Assembly: GCF_000621505.1 (NCBI RefSeq)
Contig: NZ_JHYD01000031.1
Span: 42,644 to 106,643 of the forward strand
Length of the DNA: 64,000 nucleotides
From: Ruminiclostridium cellobioparum DSM 1351 = ATCC 15832
GTDB lineage: Bacteria > Bacillota > Clostridia > Acetivibrionales > DSM-1351
Reading direction: 5' to 3'
Shown in pieces: positions 27,601 through 37,662 of this stretch (its first letter is position 1; every line of letters begins with the position of its first letter). Both the position numbers and the translations under genes were made by a program. Below the pieces are notes generated by a model. That model was given only the letters and a program-made list of their open reading frames with translations. It was not told the DNA's origin and searched no databases.

Positions 27601-30600
27601 ACGGTATATTCAGTACAATACCCTGATCTGCGCCTATTTCATAGCCGGTCACCGGCGGCATTGTTATTTCAATAACCGTATCACTGGTCCTTGTGATGAC
27701 TGTCTGACCGGTGAGCTTTGCTGCCGCCTGTAAAGCAGGTATGGCTTTTTTCGTCCACGCTTCGGTATCCTTGGCTGCTACGACCGGGGATACGGTCAAC
27801 CCCGCGAAAAACGCATTCCGTGTTGTTTCATTTGAAACAATATCTGATACCCATTTCCCGTCGGTTAATGTTACCACCAGTGTCTTTCCGCCTGCCACTA
27901 TATCCGGCTCGGCAACAGGTGCCGAAACCAGTGTCCCGGACAGTGCTGCAGATATATCGGAATAAATGGTTATTTTACTTGCAGCTGCGGCATCATTAAC
28001 AGCTCCTGCTATTATTGGTTCACCTGATGAAGTCTTATACGGAACAGTTACAGTTATAACTTCATTCCCAAGAGGTTTATAGTCAACCGCCTGCAGTGTA
28101 ATTGTTATTTTGTTTTCAGAATTCAGGTTTATCGCTGTCTTTCCAGCACTCACAAGTGCATTGATGACCTCCGTCCAGGCAGCGGTGTTATATGTTGCCT
28201 TCAAACCGTTAAATATCGCATCCCGTTTTACCGGGTTGGTATCCACGTCACTGGCAAATTTACCGTCTTTGAGTGTAATAACTATCTTGAATGAACCTGC
28301 CTTGATGTCACCCTGGCTGAAGCTTGTCACATCCGCATTGGCCGGCGACTTCAGAGCTATTACGACACTTGATAAGGCTGCTATGGTTATTATATTATTT
28401 GCTGCTATAGGCTTTAGGGCTCCTTTGACCAGCTCGGCAGGTATTGTTAATGTTATTTCCTGATTTGCTGTTATGTCATAGGCCACTTCACTCAACCTGA
28501 TCTGAATGGTTTTATTATTAACCTTTTCAACAAGTGTAACCTTGTTCATAACCGCAGTCCACTTGGCTGCCTCTGTCCCCGATGCCTTAAATCCGCCCAG
28601 CAGCAGGCTCCTCTTTGCAGTAACGGCATCATCCGTCCACTCTGCCGAATCAAGAGTTATGGTAATTGTTTCACCGCCGGCGGCAATCCTGGTTTCATCC
28701 ACCGGTGAAGTAATAAGCGAACCGCCAAGTGTGGCTATAATACTTCTGAGATCGGTGCTGTTTACAGTTATATCGGCGTAGGCTTTTATCAAACCGCCGC
28801 CATCGGTTGCCGCCAGTATGAGATGCTGCCCTTCCAGTGCCTGAATATCCGAACCCGTAGTATACACATTCCAGTCTGCCGATGGGCTGTCTTTTAAAAT
28901 AGCATTAATAGCACTGCTTCTGACAATATATTTTAAGACATTTGCTCCTGACGGCTTTGTGATCAATGCTTCATCTATCCTTGTGGTATTAAGGGCAGAT
29001 CCTGGTTTCAGTACCTGTCCGCTGTACTGAAGCAGAGGAGCAACGCCTCTAACTATACCTGGTTTCACTTCTAAAACAGCATAGCCTTTAACCTTTCCGG
29101 TAGCCTTCTCAACGGCATACAGTATTACATACTCCCCTTCATTGGCAAATATATCCTTGCCTGCAACATAACTGTTCTGGGTTGTTACCTGTATTATGGA
29201 ATCCATTTCAACCGCAGCAGGTGTGGTGCTCTGAACCTTGAATGCCCACTCCTTTTCACCTGTGGGCAGGCCGAAGAAGTCAAGGAATGCTATCTTTACA
29301 GTATTGATACCTGTTCCGGCCTCCAATTCGGAATAGTTCTGCGGCGTTTTCAGCAGAGTTGCATCGCCCTTTCTCAGACTGCTCTCAACCACCTGAATAT
29401 TCTGGTAGGCCAACGCCTTGCCCGTACTGTCTACCGCAATAATCAAAATGTACTTGCCCACTTCAGCTTTAATATTTGTACCTGAAATGTACGCACTGTA
29501 ATTTGAATAATCATAACCGGCTCCCGGTGCTGCCGCATAGTTGATGGTACTTCCTGCGGCAATATTTTGAGCACTGTCGGCCACTTTGACTACATATTTC
29601 GTACTGTCGGGAGCTACATATAGAGAAGTCGTCTGCAATACCGTACCAGGCTTCAGCGCGGTGTAGTTTGCTCCTGCCGTGAGAGCCGGAGCATTGACGG
29701 TTCCCTCTCCAACCTTGATGGTTTTGTATGCCCTGACTATTCCGCTTGTTTTATCAACTGCTGCAAGAATTACATATTGATTCAACATTGCAGTTATGTC
29801 TCCTGAGGTGTAGTTGCTTATGTCAGGACTCATAAATCTGCTGTTTGCCATTATCACTTCATTAGTGCTAACTACCTTTATCTGCCATACGCAGTTTTCA
29901 GAACCGGTTACGTTCATATAGGTCAAGCCGGTAATTTTTGTGGTTCCGGGCTGGCTTCCGGGAACCGGAGCTGTATAGTTTTTATCTTCTTCAAGTAAAG
30001 GCGCTTCCGAAGGCTTGATTTGAGAAGCATCTATATTAATTACCGCATAGGCCTTGATCTTATCTTCTATGGTTGCTGCAAGCAGCCAGTAACCGGGTTC
30101 TACTTCCATATCCTCATTGGTTTTGCACACTGTGTACTCGGCGCCCGAGGAATCATCATTGAAATGTGCCTTGTAACCGTAAACGGATTTCTTATACTTC
30201 CAGACTATTGTCTCTCCGGCAGCCTTTGGAATATTGGTTTCCTGCAGGACCATTCTGACTGTGCCTGCATCATTTCCAGGCACCGGAACAGTATAGTTCT
30301 CATTCAGCTTCAATTCTTTTGCAAATGGTGCCTGGATTTCATCCGAGCCGACGGTGATATCCGCAAAGGCCTTGACATAACCCGAGGTATCCGTTGCAAG
30401 CAGCAATATATGGTCTCCAACATTTACAGGGATATTTTTATCGGTACCGTTGAAAGGATACCATAATGCTCCCGAAACCTTTGTATTTTTCGGCAGGGCA
30501 CTTGCAAACTGCCCTGACTGGACTTTTACCATCCATTTGCTGGCCTGTGAATCAAGTCCTACCATAACCAGTTTATCAAAGCTGGTGGTCCCTTCCACAG

Positions 30601-33600
30601 TTCCTTTGGTAAGATGATAATTATCAGTCGGGATACTCTCCGCATCTCCAGGATTAATGGCTTCCTGGTTAACCAGTATATTTGCATAACCCTTTATAAA
30701 TCCGTTTTTATCGACAGCCAGCAACAAAACATATTGTCTTGCCGTTACCTGGATATTAGTTGTGGTTGTTAATGCCTGTGCGCCGCTTATTGTATTAATA
30801 TCGGTACCCATAGCAGGCGGGGTGAAAATACTGTTTCCCACAACATATCGCCATGTCCAGCCGGTATAGTCGGCCGTGCTGTCCAGATCCCTGAAGGACA
30901 GGTATGGTATCATTGTTGAGCCTGCAGCAGTTCCGGGCACAGGAGCCGAATAGTTGATTGATGTAAGAACTTTGGCGTCCTGTGGTCTTATCTGATCGGC
31001 ACTGATCTTAATATTCTTGAATGCCAATATCTGATTCTGGTTATCCACCAAATACAGTACGAGATATTTTCCTGCATCCACCGTGACACTGAGCTGGGCG
31101 GCATATCCGTTCAAGCCGCTGGCTGAACTGAATTTTACAGGCACGGCAACCGGAGCAGCTGATATGGTATATTTCCAGCTGCTTCCGCTATTATATCCCC
31201 AGAAGCCCAGTGTCCTTATCTTGGTTTGTCCACCCTTGTCTCCGGGTTCAGGAACCGAATAATTGAAGTTGACACTGTCCTCGGCACTGGATATCAGTGT
31301 GCCCGCATCCGCCTGTCTGATCTGATTGTACTGTATCTGTTCCTTCAGGTATGCAACAGTTTTACCGTCAACATCAACAGCTATTATCAGCAGGTATTGC
31401 TTTGGAGCCACATTTAAAATATCTGTTCCGGAGGTATACACCGCTGTCATACTGCCGGTAATCTTGCTTCCGGTATATGGTATTTCAAAATCATTATTTG
31501 CAAGCTTGTACCACCATTGGGAAATGGTCTTGCCTGTGTCATTCTCTATCTTGGCTTTTGCCAGATTCACAGTAATTGCTCCGCTGGTAGTTCCCGGCAC
31601 AATTGAATAGTCGTTATTGGTAGTCTTGAGTAAATAAGCATTATCCGGCCTTTTCAAACTTTCATCAACTTCTATATTCATGTATGCCTTAATAAGGCCG
31701 CTGTTATCCGTAGCAACCAGGACCAGATATTTTCCTGTGACCTTCAAGTCTTTTTCCAGTTCACTGTATATATCCGATTTGCTGTTTATTTGAGGAGCAG
31801 GCTTCAACTCAGTATCCTGGAATCTGTATTTGTACTTGGTCGCACCTGCTATCGGGGTGCTAAAGTTGGTTGTTATGCTGATGGTTCCTGCTGTTGAGCC
31901 CATAACCGGTCCGATTATATTGGACGGAGGTATGGCGGCTGCATCTTCCCGGCGGACAGCTCCGGACTCTACAAGTATATCGGCATATGCCAATATCTTG
32001 CTGTCTGCATCTGTTGTTCCAACAAGCAGGATGTGCTTGCCGTCAGCTGCAAGTATGTCTTCCTTGGCATTATAGGTATTAAACTCCTGATTACCGGTGT
32101 ATTTCTTAAATTCTGACGTTGCAACGTTAATTGAAGGTATAACCGCAGGATTGTCGAGTATTACATACTGCCAGACGGCTATGCCGTAATCGCCCGGAGT
32201 CAGGCTTTGTATGGAAATAGTTCCGACAGTGCTGCCATTTGCCGGCTTACTGTAATTTGTACCTTCGACAAGTGTCCCGGCAGGTTGGCTTACCTTACCC
32301 GCAACCGGTATGCTCGCATATGCCTTCACTTTTTTATTTTCTGCGTTTTCAACAGCCGCAAGTACAATGTACTGGTTGCTGGATACTTTAATGTCATCGC
32401 CGGGGTTGTATTTCACAGTCCCGTCAAATACGCTGTCGATCAATATTGCAGGCGAAGGTGCATTCTGTACCTTGATCATCCATTCGGCTGCACCATTTAC
32501 CGGATTCAGGCCGTTTAATCTGACAGAACCTGCCTGTATACCCGGTTCAACGCTGATCGTTGCAGGGTCCAGAGCTGCCGCATCGTCGGGTCTTATCATA
32601 GAAGCATCAATGGTAATTACAGCATAACCCTTGAGCTTATTGGCCGCATCAACGGCAGAGAGCATTATCTGCTGTCCGGCAGCAGCCTCTATATCCTGTC
32701 CGGCCGAATAATTGGTTCCGGTCAATACCTGATCATATACAGGATCTGCAACCACATCGCCTATGACCCACCCGGTGACTCCCGGGATGCCGATAGACGA
32801 GAGCTTGGCTATCTTTGTAGTACCTGTTACAGAGCCATATTCTGGAGTTGAGTAGTTCACACCGTTGCCCTGCAGTATCTTCAGACTGTCACAGGTAAAT
32901 ATTGTGCTTATTTCTGCCGGCAGCTTCGGACCTATACCGTCGGCGTCAACCACGGCAGCAAATTCGAGCTGTCCTCCTGCCGGTATTTCCTTCTTCTTCA
33001 AAGTGACTTGAAGGGTATCATCGGCAGCAAGGGCAATATTATTGAAGGACAAGGTTCCGGGATCAATTATATGCGCTTTTGTCAGAGCCGTTCCGGCACC
33101 TGAATTAATGCTGAAGGTATCGCTTTCCGACGCTGTGAAGCCTGCCGGCAGCTTGAATACGATTCTGCCGCTCGTCATATTTTCTCCGGCTGTATAGGTG
33201 ATGACAACATCAATTATTTCACCTGCCTTACCGCCTGACGGTGATACCGAAAGAGTACCCGACGAGGTTGTATTGCCGGAAATTACGTTGACTGTGATTG
33301 TTGAAATTGCAGGAGCATATCCCTCTTTGACGGCCGATATGTATACATTTGTTTTTCCGACTGCGACTCCGTTTAACTGGCCTTTCTCGCCCACCGTTAC
33401 AATTGAACTGTCGGCAGAACTGTAGAAGATCTCTGCTCCGTTTGAAGCACGGGCATCCAGTTTCTGATTATTGCTGCCCACCATAATGGTTTTGTTGTAC
33501 ACATTCGAAATTGTTATTTTCGGCAGTGTGGGATCTGTAACGGTACCGCCCGGAGTTGTTTCGGTTCCTCCTCTGATATAATCTCCGCCTGGCCTTATGC

Positions 33601-35059
33601 TCATACTTACATTGGGAGCATATATGTAGGCATTGGTAATAGAACCGCTGCCCGTTATGGTGGCGGCCGCATTGGCCGTAATATTCTTAAGATATGCACC
33701 GCTTGATATATTCAGCTTCGACCCTTCCGAAGCAGACTCCAGTATAAGCTTATCCACTGTTCCCTTAACCAGTGAAATGTCTGTGTTTTCCTTGACATTG
33801 ACATTACTTACCGTTGCAGTTCCGTTTACGGTCAGTTTGTTGCCTATTGCTCCGGTGTCAATATTTAAGGTTGTTACCGTACCTCCCAGTATTTCAATCA
33901 TATTTTGGGATGCTTTGGTGGTTATGGTTTTAACACTGCCTCCGCTTATGGTCAGATTGCCGGCAGTGCCCTTTGATATATCGATTGAATCTGCATTGCC
34001 GTTTAAATTTACAGCCAGATTGCTTTCATTTACCGATATTTTATTATAATTACCCCTAAGGTCGATTTTCTGATTTTCAACGGCCGATCTCTCTGCCGAA
34101 ATGTCAACAAAACCCTGTCCGGAGGTTAAGCCGCTTTCTTCAAGGATACACCCGGATTTTATATAGGTCTTGTTAATTGTTGTAGTTCCAAAAGTCTTTA
34201 CACGTACATTGCCTGCGCTTTTTTCTATTACCAGGATGTCATTGACCCTTGTATTGGTCAGGGTGACACTGTTGGGCCCCCCGCCCCTTATTATCAGCTT
34301 TCCGTTTATAGAAACGCCGTCCAGCCTCACATCACCTTCACCGGCGCCTTCCCCTACAGTCAGGTCCCCCGCCACATTCATATCTTTTAGTGTGACGGCT
34401 CCCGTGTTTATCATCATATTTCCGGAAACATTATCCGATATTGTTCCTGACTTTGTAACCACCTGTCCCACACAAACATCCAGCATATTCAGTGCATCGG
34501 AAAGTTTCAGTACTCCGTAAGGAACATATCTGCCTTCAGCCACCTGGCTGAGACAGCCTTTCTCTATGGCTGCTGCAAACTCTTCCAGCTGTTTGCTCTC
34601 CACTGCCTCGGCATCGGTTATTTTGCTGATTAACCTTTTATCTTTCAGTTCAAGTCCGAATACACGCTTGACCATTATGGCTGCTTCCAGCCTGGTTATT
34701 TCCGAGAATGGATTGAATTTAGCCTTATCCTTATTGTCTATGTATCCTGCGGCTGCGGCCTTTGCGATCTCATCACCGTACCAGGTCCCTCCCGGTACGT
34801 CGGAAAAGCTGATATTGGCTTTATTGGTGGGCTTCATTATCCCATTTATGAGAGAAATAAAGTCAATCTTCTGAACAGCCTTATTAAGGTCACTGTTTGT
34901 CAAACTTTTGTCCACCAATCCGTAGCCCTGCCATTTGCCCAGCAGCGGATCGGTGACATTGGCACTGACCGCACCTGCCGCCGCCAGTGAATTAAGCGGT
35001 ATTAAAAGCAGATATGCCATTGTCAGCATAATTGATATGAGTTTTATTAATCTCTTCAT
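24683..35059 (-). CDS. Giant SLH-anchored repeat protein (3458 aa)
   Basis: A 3458-residue exported protein. Residues 1-27 are a signal peptide. Residues about 60-200 hold SLH units (SFSDVPGGTWYGDEIAKAA, then a degenerate one). Residues about 205-490 are short hydrophobic/Asn/Gly-rich rungs such as VNESNLAVNLNGNADSIDI, like a right-handed beta-helix. A Big_2-type Ig domain (about 510-590) and a cohesin-like or Ig-like beta domain (about 600-725) follow. Residues about 726-2103 are 13 diverged repeats of roughly 106 residues, each opening N-Y-[ST]-x-P-x-P-G and ending [AG]-Y-[AK]-x-I. Then come three copies of a 120-150-residue domain, a cadherin-like domain near 2510, FN3-like units, and three SbsA-type Ig domains to the end. 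No catalytic motif or LPXTG is seen. It starts 40 bp after the 787-residue SLH protein. Surface scaffold or adhesin is inferred. Confidence 0.85.
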   Translation of the reverse strand: MKRLIKLISIMLTMAYLLLIPLNSLAAAGAVSANVTDPLLGKWQGYGLVDKSLTNSDLNKAVQKIDFISLINGIMKPTNKANISFSDVPGGTWYGDEIAKAAAAGYIDNKDKAKFNPFSEITRLEAAIMVKRVFGLELKDKRLISKITDAEAVESKQLEEFAAAIEKGCLSQVAEGRYVPYGVLKLSDALNMLDVCVGQVVTKSGTISDNVSGNMMINTGAVTLKDMNVAGDLTVGEGAGEGDVRLDGVSINGKLIIRGGGPNSVTLTNTRVNDILVIEKSAGNVRVKTFGTTTINKTYIKSGCILEESGLTSGQGFVDISAERSAVENQKIDLRGNYNKISVNESNLAVNLNGNADSIDISKGTAGNLTISGGSVKTITTKASQNMIEILGGTVTTLNIDTGAIGNKLTVNGTATVSNVNVKENTDISLVKGTVDKLILESASEGSKLNISSGAYLKNITANAAATITGSGSITNAYIYAPNVSMSIRPGGDYIRGGTETTPGGTVTDPTLPKITISNVYNKTIMVGSNNQKLDARASNGAEIFYSSADSSIVTVGEKGQLNGVAVGKTNVYISAVKEGYAPAISTITVNVISGNTTSSGTLSVSPSGGKAGEIIDVVITYTAGENMTSGRIVFKLPAGFTASESDTFSINSGAGTALTKAHIIDPGTLSFNNIALAADDTLQVTLKKKEIPAGGQLEFAAVVDADGIGPKLPAEISTIFTCDSLKILQGNGVNYSTPEYGSVTGTTKIAKLSSIGIPGVTGWVIGDVVADPVYDQVLTGTNYSAGQDIEAAAGQQIMLSAVDAANKLKGYAVITIDASMIRPDDAAALDPATISVEPGIQAGSVRLNGLNPVNGAAEWMIKVQNAPSPAILIDSVFDGTVKYNPGDDIKVSSNQYIVLAAVENAENKKVKAYASIPVAGKVSQPAGTLVEGTNYSKPANGSTVGTISIQSLTPGDYGIAVWQYVILDNPAVIPSINVATSEFKKYTGNQEFNTYNAKEDILAADGKHILLVGTTDADSKILAYADILVESGAVRREDAAAIPPSNIIGPVMGSTAGTISITTNFSTPIAGATKYKYRFQDTELKPAPQINSKSDIYSELEKDLKVTGKYLVLVATDNSGLIKAYMNIEVDESLKRPDNAYLLKTTNNDYSIVPGTTSGAITVNLAKAKIENDTGKTISQWWYKLANNDFEIPYTGSKITGSMTAVYTSGTDILNVAPKQYLLIIAVDVDGKTVAYLKEQIQYNQIRQADAGTLISSAEDSVNFNYSVPEPGDKGGQTKIRTLGFWGYNSGSSWKYTISAAPVAVPVKFSSASGLNGYAAQLSVTVDAGKYLVLYLVDNQNQILAFKNIKISADQIRPQDAKVLTSINYSAPVPGTAAGSTMIPYLSFRDLDSTADYTGWTWRYVVGNSIFTPPAMGTDINTISGAQALTTTTNIQVTARQYVLLLAVDKNGFIKGYANILVNQEAINPGDAESIPTDNYHLTKGTVEGTTSFDKLVMVGLDSQASKWMVKVQSGQFASALPKNTKVSGALWYPFNGTDKNIPVNVGDHILLLATDTSGYVKAFADITVGSDEIQAPFAKELKLNENYTVPVPGNDAGTVRMVLQETNIPKAAGETIVWKYKKSVYGYKAHFNDDSSGAEYTVCKTNEDMEVEPGYWLLAATIEDKIKAYAVINIDASQIKPSEAPLLEEDKNYTAPVPGSQPGTTKITGLTYMNVTGSENCVWQIKVVSTNEVIMANSRFMSPDISNYTSGDITAMLNQYVILAAVDKTSGIVRAYKTIKVGEGTVNAPALTAGANYTALKPGTVLQTTSLYVAPDSTKYVVKVADSAQNIAAGSTINYAAAPGAGYDYSNYSAYISGTNIKAEVGKYILIIAVDSTGKALAYQNIQVVESSLRKGDATLLKTPQNYSELEAGTGINTVKIAFLDFFGLPTGEKEWAFKVQSTTPAAVEMDSIIQVTTQNSYVAGKDIFANEGEYVILYAVEKATGKVKGYAVLEVKPGIVRGVAPLLQYSGQVLKPGSALNTTRIDEALITKPSGANVLKYIVRSSAINAILKDSPSADWNVYTTGSDIQALEGQHLILAATDGGGLIKAYADITVNSTDLRSIIATLGGSLITSPVDETRIAAGGETITITLDSAEWTDDAVTAKRSLLLGGFKASGTEAAKWTAVMNKVTLVEKVNNKTIQIRLSEVAYDITANQEITLTIPAELVKGALKPIAANNIITIAALSSVVIALKSPANADVTSFSQGDIKAGSFKIVITLKDGKFASDVDTNPVKRDAIFNGLKATYNTAAWTEVINALVSAGKTAINLNSENKITITLQAVDYKPLGNEVITVTVPYKTSSGEPIIAGAVNDAAAASKITIYSDISAALSGTLVSAPVAEPDIVAGGKTLVVTLTDGKWVSDIVSNETTRNAFFAGLTVSPVVAAKDTEAWTKKAIPALQAAAKLTGQTVITRTSDTVIEITMPPVTGYEIGADQGIVLNIPSACIAGGIKDKLSAPQSIKITNVAPAVAAAVKDVSVSGTVYRFKTDDTITINVEFDTAVDVGGIPVINLNTNRDAVYKTKTAANILTFEYKVQAGDAASKLDYKKTSSLVLPTGTAIVNSGTSVPAKITLPAPGKTGSLGDPLKTPIVVDTAAPKYAASYPKKGTIEKESATVLVKTGEAANIYYVVVPGGSTAPSADQVVDEAKGTVPATSIDSGITAVAANTEGTLSISGLSENTNYSVYIVAEDIPGNRAAVTKFDFTTKDDTPPVFGSGYPKQKTPLSDNKIEIDVKINEPGTAYLVALPVGAAQPTREQVLAYKNASDVTVAGNLKATGTIPATGEVTLTLTGLTVSSHYDIYVVCKDLAGNLTAPALIPAETSMLNLKVVAVDLSKKQLSNTTTLMEYSLDGTDWKDCSNGTTTFTFDDNAADLTIYVREKANPAVNKEQLGVFLKADKNTIDLGLISYNVAQGKIYNASAINLQFRINGGSWSALSAQASGVPGSATVNFVPGKLEVRTAVTKTALPSDAESVDDIPVQEAPPEVSSDDDANVITGLLGSHEYRIGTGSWIDGSIKSDLSGTKDVEVRKKATNRALASNSKILHFTAGAVTIAAVPKNAAGKKAVTITFEENTNKAPLTNIKDWLLVGEGDINSGTITTPLSWGTDFTASWTAANTITLVYNTMSGATMKIGNIVKITPDANIKNAAGTSASYSVKGILTGSFNPVPSIVSIKAMNTGNGEGLNNNDSIVITFDQPVKEGIKLDKTNIGTFLTVKDKDGKKKNSPWTAVTIDTSIIWNSGTILTIVFDNVTAPTASLLAASDKITVETAWKLTDIDGTTDPCNASSLITGSFTSAPEITGVNIHSDGTAGLSAGDTVTITFSQPTDKKVITQALLRSYFKILSSDKKTTHSWGYQDESGISWDADGKVLTVTISNTTGVNLASGDWLTLDASADIMDADGGIQAVGKDIEVHGSF

Positions 35060-35099
35060 CGGTTCTCGCTCCTCAATATAACCATAATTGTATCAACCA

Positions 35100-37463
35100 T
35101 CAAAGGCTAAGCGCTTTATACATCATGACAGCAGCTTCGGCTCTTGTAACATTGCTTGTAATACGTAAATAGACCTTGTCCTTCTCCTGTCTTCCTGTGA
35201 TAATTCCCGCACCGCACACTGCCGATATCCTTTCTGCAGAGCCTTCCGAAATCTGCTGGTAATCGGCAAATTGCTTAAGTATGCTGCTGTCCTGTTCAGG
35301 AAGCGGTCTCCCGCTGATCTTTAGTGCCAGTGCAAGCATTACTCCGGCCTGTTCTCTTGTAATAAGCTGGTCGGGGTAAATTTTGTTATTCTTGTCGTTG
35401 GATACTATACCAAGCTTTGCTGCTATCATTATTTCCTTATAGTATTTGTGCTTTGAAGTGACGTCTGCATACCGCCCTGCCGCTACATCGCCAAGTTCAA
35501 GGCTCCTGACAATGATGGCACAGTACTCTCCCCTTGTAATACTCTGTTCAGGATAAAATTTTGTGCCCGGCTTCGCATCGAATACCTTTTTGCCGGCCAG
35601 GCCCTCAATGGCTTCAACAGCCCACTTTACCCCTCCCAGATCGGTATAGCTGGCCTTCTTGCCTCCCGAAGCCATGGCCTCATTTGAATATGCACTCTGT
35701 ACAATACCGTTTACAGCTTTTACACGGTATGTAAATGTACCCTCCGACAGCGTTCCCTTGTGTATAAAAGTGGTAGTATTCGCGCCGACCCTGCCTATCT
35801 CCCTGAAGGAAGTGAACTGCTTGACTTCTATGACAAATTCCTTTTCCTGATAGGAATTGTCCTTCCAGATCAGCTGAATCTCATTTGCAGAAATATTTCT
35901 GGCCTCAAGCTCGGTGGGCTTTCCAGGTATCTGGAACGATACTTCCACTTCATTGCTGTAACTTGTCGAATTAGCCGCATCATAGACTTGAATCCTGTAG
36001 TAATACACTTTTGTGTTGTTAAGCCTTTTATCGGTATATTTGACGGTGTTGGGATTCAACTGTGCTATTTGCTGCCATTTCCCCAGCTCCCCTTCTTTTC
36101 TTTCCACCTTGAAGCCGGTTTCCGATCCGCTGGAATCCTGCCAGCTCAATTCTATTTCATTCTGCTGCAAAATGGTGTAGTCCAGGTTCAAAGGCGAGCT
36201 GATGCTGCTGACCCAGATATTCACCTGATTTGAAAAGTCAGAAAAGACACTGTAGTCATTAATCCTGGCTCTTATCCTGTATGTATACGACACCTGCGGT
36301 GATACCCCTATATCGGTATAACTTGTCGCATTCCTGCCCACACTGTCATACAGCGTCCAGTCGGCATCCGAAGCCGCCCTTCGCCATATCTCAAAACCTG
36401 TTTCCCCGTCACTGTAATCCTTCCAGGACAGATTGACCCTTGTGCCGTCAACACATGAAGCTGTCAGGGTGGACGGGCTGTTAAGAAATGTGCTTGTCAC
36501 ATTCAGCAGATCGGAATACTCCGAGCTGCTGCTGCCTGATATAGCCTGAATTCTATAGGTATATACAGTGTTGGGCTTAATGGGACTGGCACTGTCGTTT
36601 ATATCAACATATACATTTACACTGTTGGGAACCACGGCAATGGTCTTGAAGGTGCTTTCATCGGGAGATTTCCTCTGAATCACATACGTTGCCGCATTAT
36701 AACTGTCAGTCCATTCAATCTGTATTGAATATGGAGATTTTGCAAATCCATACAGATCTGTGGGTTTATATAACAGAGGGCTTGAGCTGTAGCCTTTGTC
36801 CTCCTCCGGAAAGGAAGTGGATTTGACTCTTTCGCTGAAAACTGAACGGACCTTGTAATAATAAGTGACACCCGACACTACATTTTTATCACTGTAGGTA
36901 AATTGTCCCGACGGAACGGTTGCAAGCTTATACCATTCGGTATCACCGGCTTCCCGCCTCTCAATCAACGTGGTAAAGGACTTGTCGTCGGCATAACTCC
37001 ACTTCAGGTCTATCTGGTCGCTTGAAACAGCGCTGACCTTCAGCGAATTGGGTTTCTGTACGTCAATGGTGCTGAAGGTGACTTCGTCAGTATATATAGA
37101 GGTTATGTTTGAAGAATCTACAACTTTTATCCTGTAAGTGTATGTATGTCCCGAGTTGACGGAATAGTCGGTATAGTCCTCGGAATCCCGATATCGCGAT
37201 ATCTGCGTAAAGGATCCGTTGTCCACCTTTTTTTCTACAATATATCTTAACTCGTCGGAATAATTGTCAGTCCACTGCAGCTTGACCTGATTATTGTTTA
37301 TAACTGTAACGGTAAGCTCCGACATAGCCTCACAGCGGGCTACATTGACCAATACCAAACTCTGGAGAAGAATTGAAAATACCAGTAAAAAAGCAAATCT
37401 TCTCAATAGTTTTGCATATCTGTTTCTTTCTTTATTTTGTTTGTCATTCATGTGTAAAATCAA
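35100..37463 (-). CDS. FN3-repeat protein with C-terminal SLH domains (787 aa)
   Basis: An N-terminal signal sequence (RRFAFLLVFSILLQSLVLV, about 21-39) is followed by six FN3 domains of about 90 residues (roughly 45-605), each with a W in strand B (VKLQWTDN, IDLKWSYAD, IQIEWTDS, VNLSWKD, IELSWQDS, IQLIWKDN) and a Y-x-Y-x-[IV]-[RK] strand. Residues about 610-787 hold three SLH modules, e.g. FYPEQSITRGEYCAIIV and ITREQAGVMLALAL. The likely start is TTG at 37463, seven to nine bases after GGGAGG; an ATG four codons on is too far from that site. It is first in a two-gene unit with the giant protein and lies just past the atp terminator. Confidence 0.85.
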   Translation of the reverse strand: MILHMNDKQNKERNRYAKLLRRFAFLLVFSILLQSLVLVNVARCEAMSELTVTVINNNQVKLQWTDNYSDELRYIVEKKVDNGSFTQISRYRDSEDYTDYSVNSGHTYTYRIKVVDSSNITSIYTDEVTFSTIDVQKPNSLKVSAVSSDQIDLKWSYADDKSFTTLIERREAGDTEWYKLATVPSGQFTYSDKNVVSGVTYYYKVRSVFSERVKSTSFPEEDKGYSSSPLLYKPTDLYGFAKSPYSIQIEWTDSYNAATYVIQRKSPDESTFKTIAVVPNSVNVYVDINDSASPIKPNTVYTYRIQAISGSSSSEYSDLLNVTSTFLNSPSTLTASCVDGTRVNLSWKDYSDGETGFEIWRRAASDADWTLYDSVGRNATSYTDIGVSPQVSYTYRIRARINDYSVFSDFSNQVNIWVSSISSPLNLDYTILQQNEIELSWQDSSGSETGFKVERKEGELGKWQQIAQLNPNTVKYTDKRLNNTKVYYYRIQVYDAANSTSYSNEVEVSFQIPGKPTELEARNISANEIQLIWKDNSYQEKEFVIEVKQFTSFREIGRVGANTTTFIHKGTLSEGTFTYRVKAVNGIVQSAYSNEAMASGGKKASYTDLGGVKWAVEAIEGLAGKKVFDAKPGTKFYPEQSITRGEYCAIIVRSLELGDVAAGRYADVTSKHKYYKEIMIAAKLGIVSNDKNNKIYPDQLITREQAGVMLALALKISGRPLPEQDSSILKQFADYQQISEGSAERISAVCGAGIITGRQEKDKVYLRITSNVTRAEAAVMMYKALSL

Positions 37464-37600
37464 TGTCCAATACCTCCCGCAGAATTTAGCCTCTATTTTA
37501 AACCTCTATTTCAAATATTTCTCCCGTATTTATCAAAACGCTTTTACAGCGCATAAAGGTTCTTTATTAACGTATATCGGCAAAATGCAGCAATGATTTA

Positions 37601-37640
37601 ACCCAAAAACACCCCGCCTTTCGGCGGGGTGTTTTTGGGT
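37601..37640. terminator. Strong bidirectional terminator after the atp operon
   Basis: acccaaaaacaccccgcc and its exact complement surround a short TTTC-type loop; each side has A/T runs flanking a GC-rich stem. It ends atpC transcription 23 bp past the stop and could work on either strand. Confidence 0.95.
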
Positions 37641-37662
37641 CTGCAAACCTCTATATTGATTT

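Noticed and set aside
37490..37530. Short direct repeat (two copies of cctctattt-like sequence) before the 787-residue protein gene
   Set aside because: Only about 12 bases in AT-rich DNA; no clear promoter or operator meaning.
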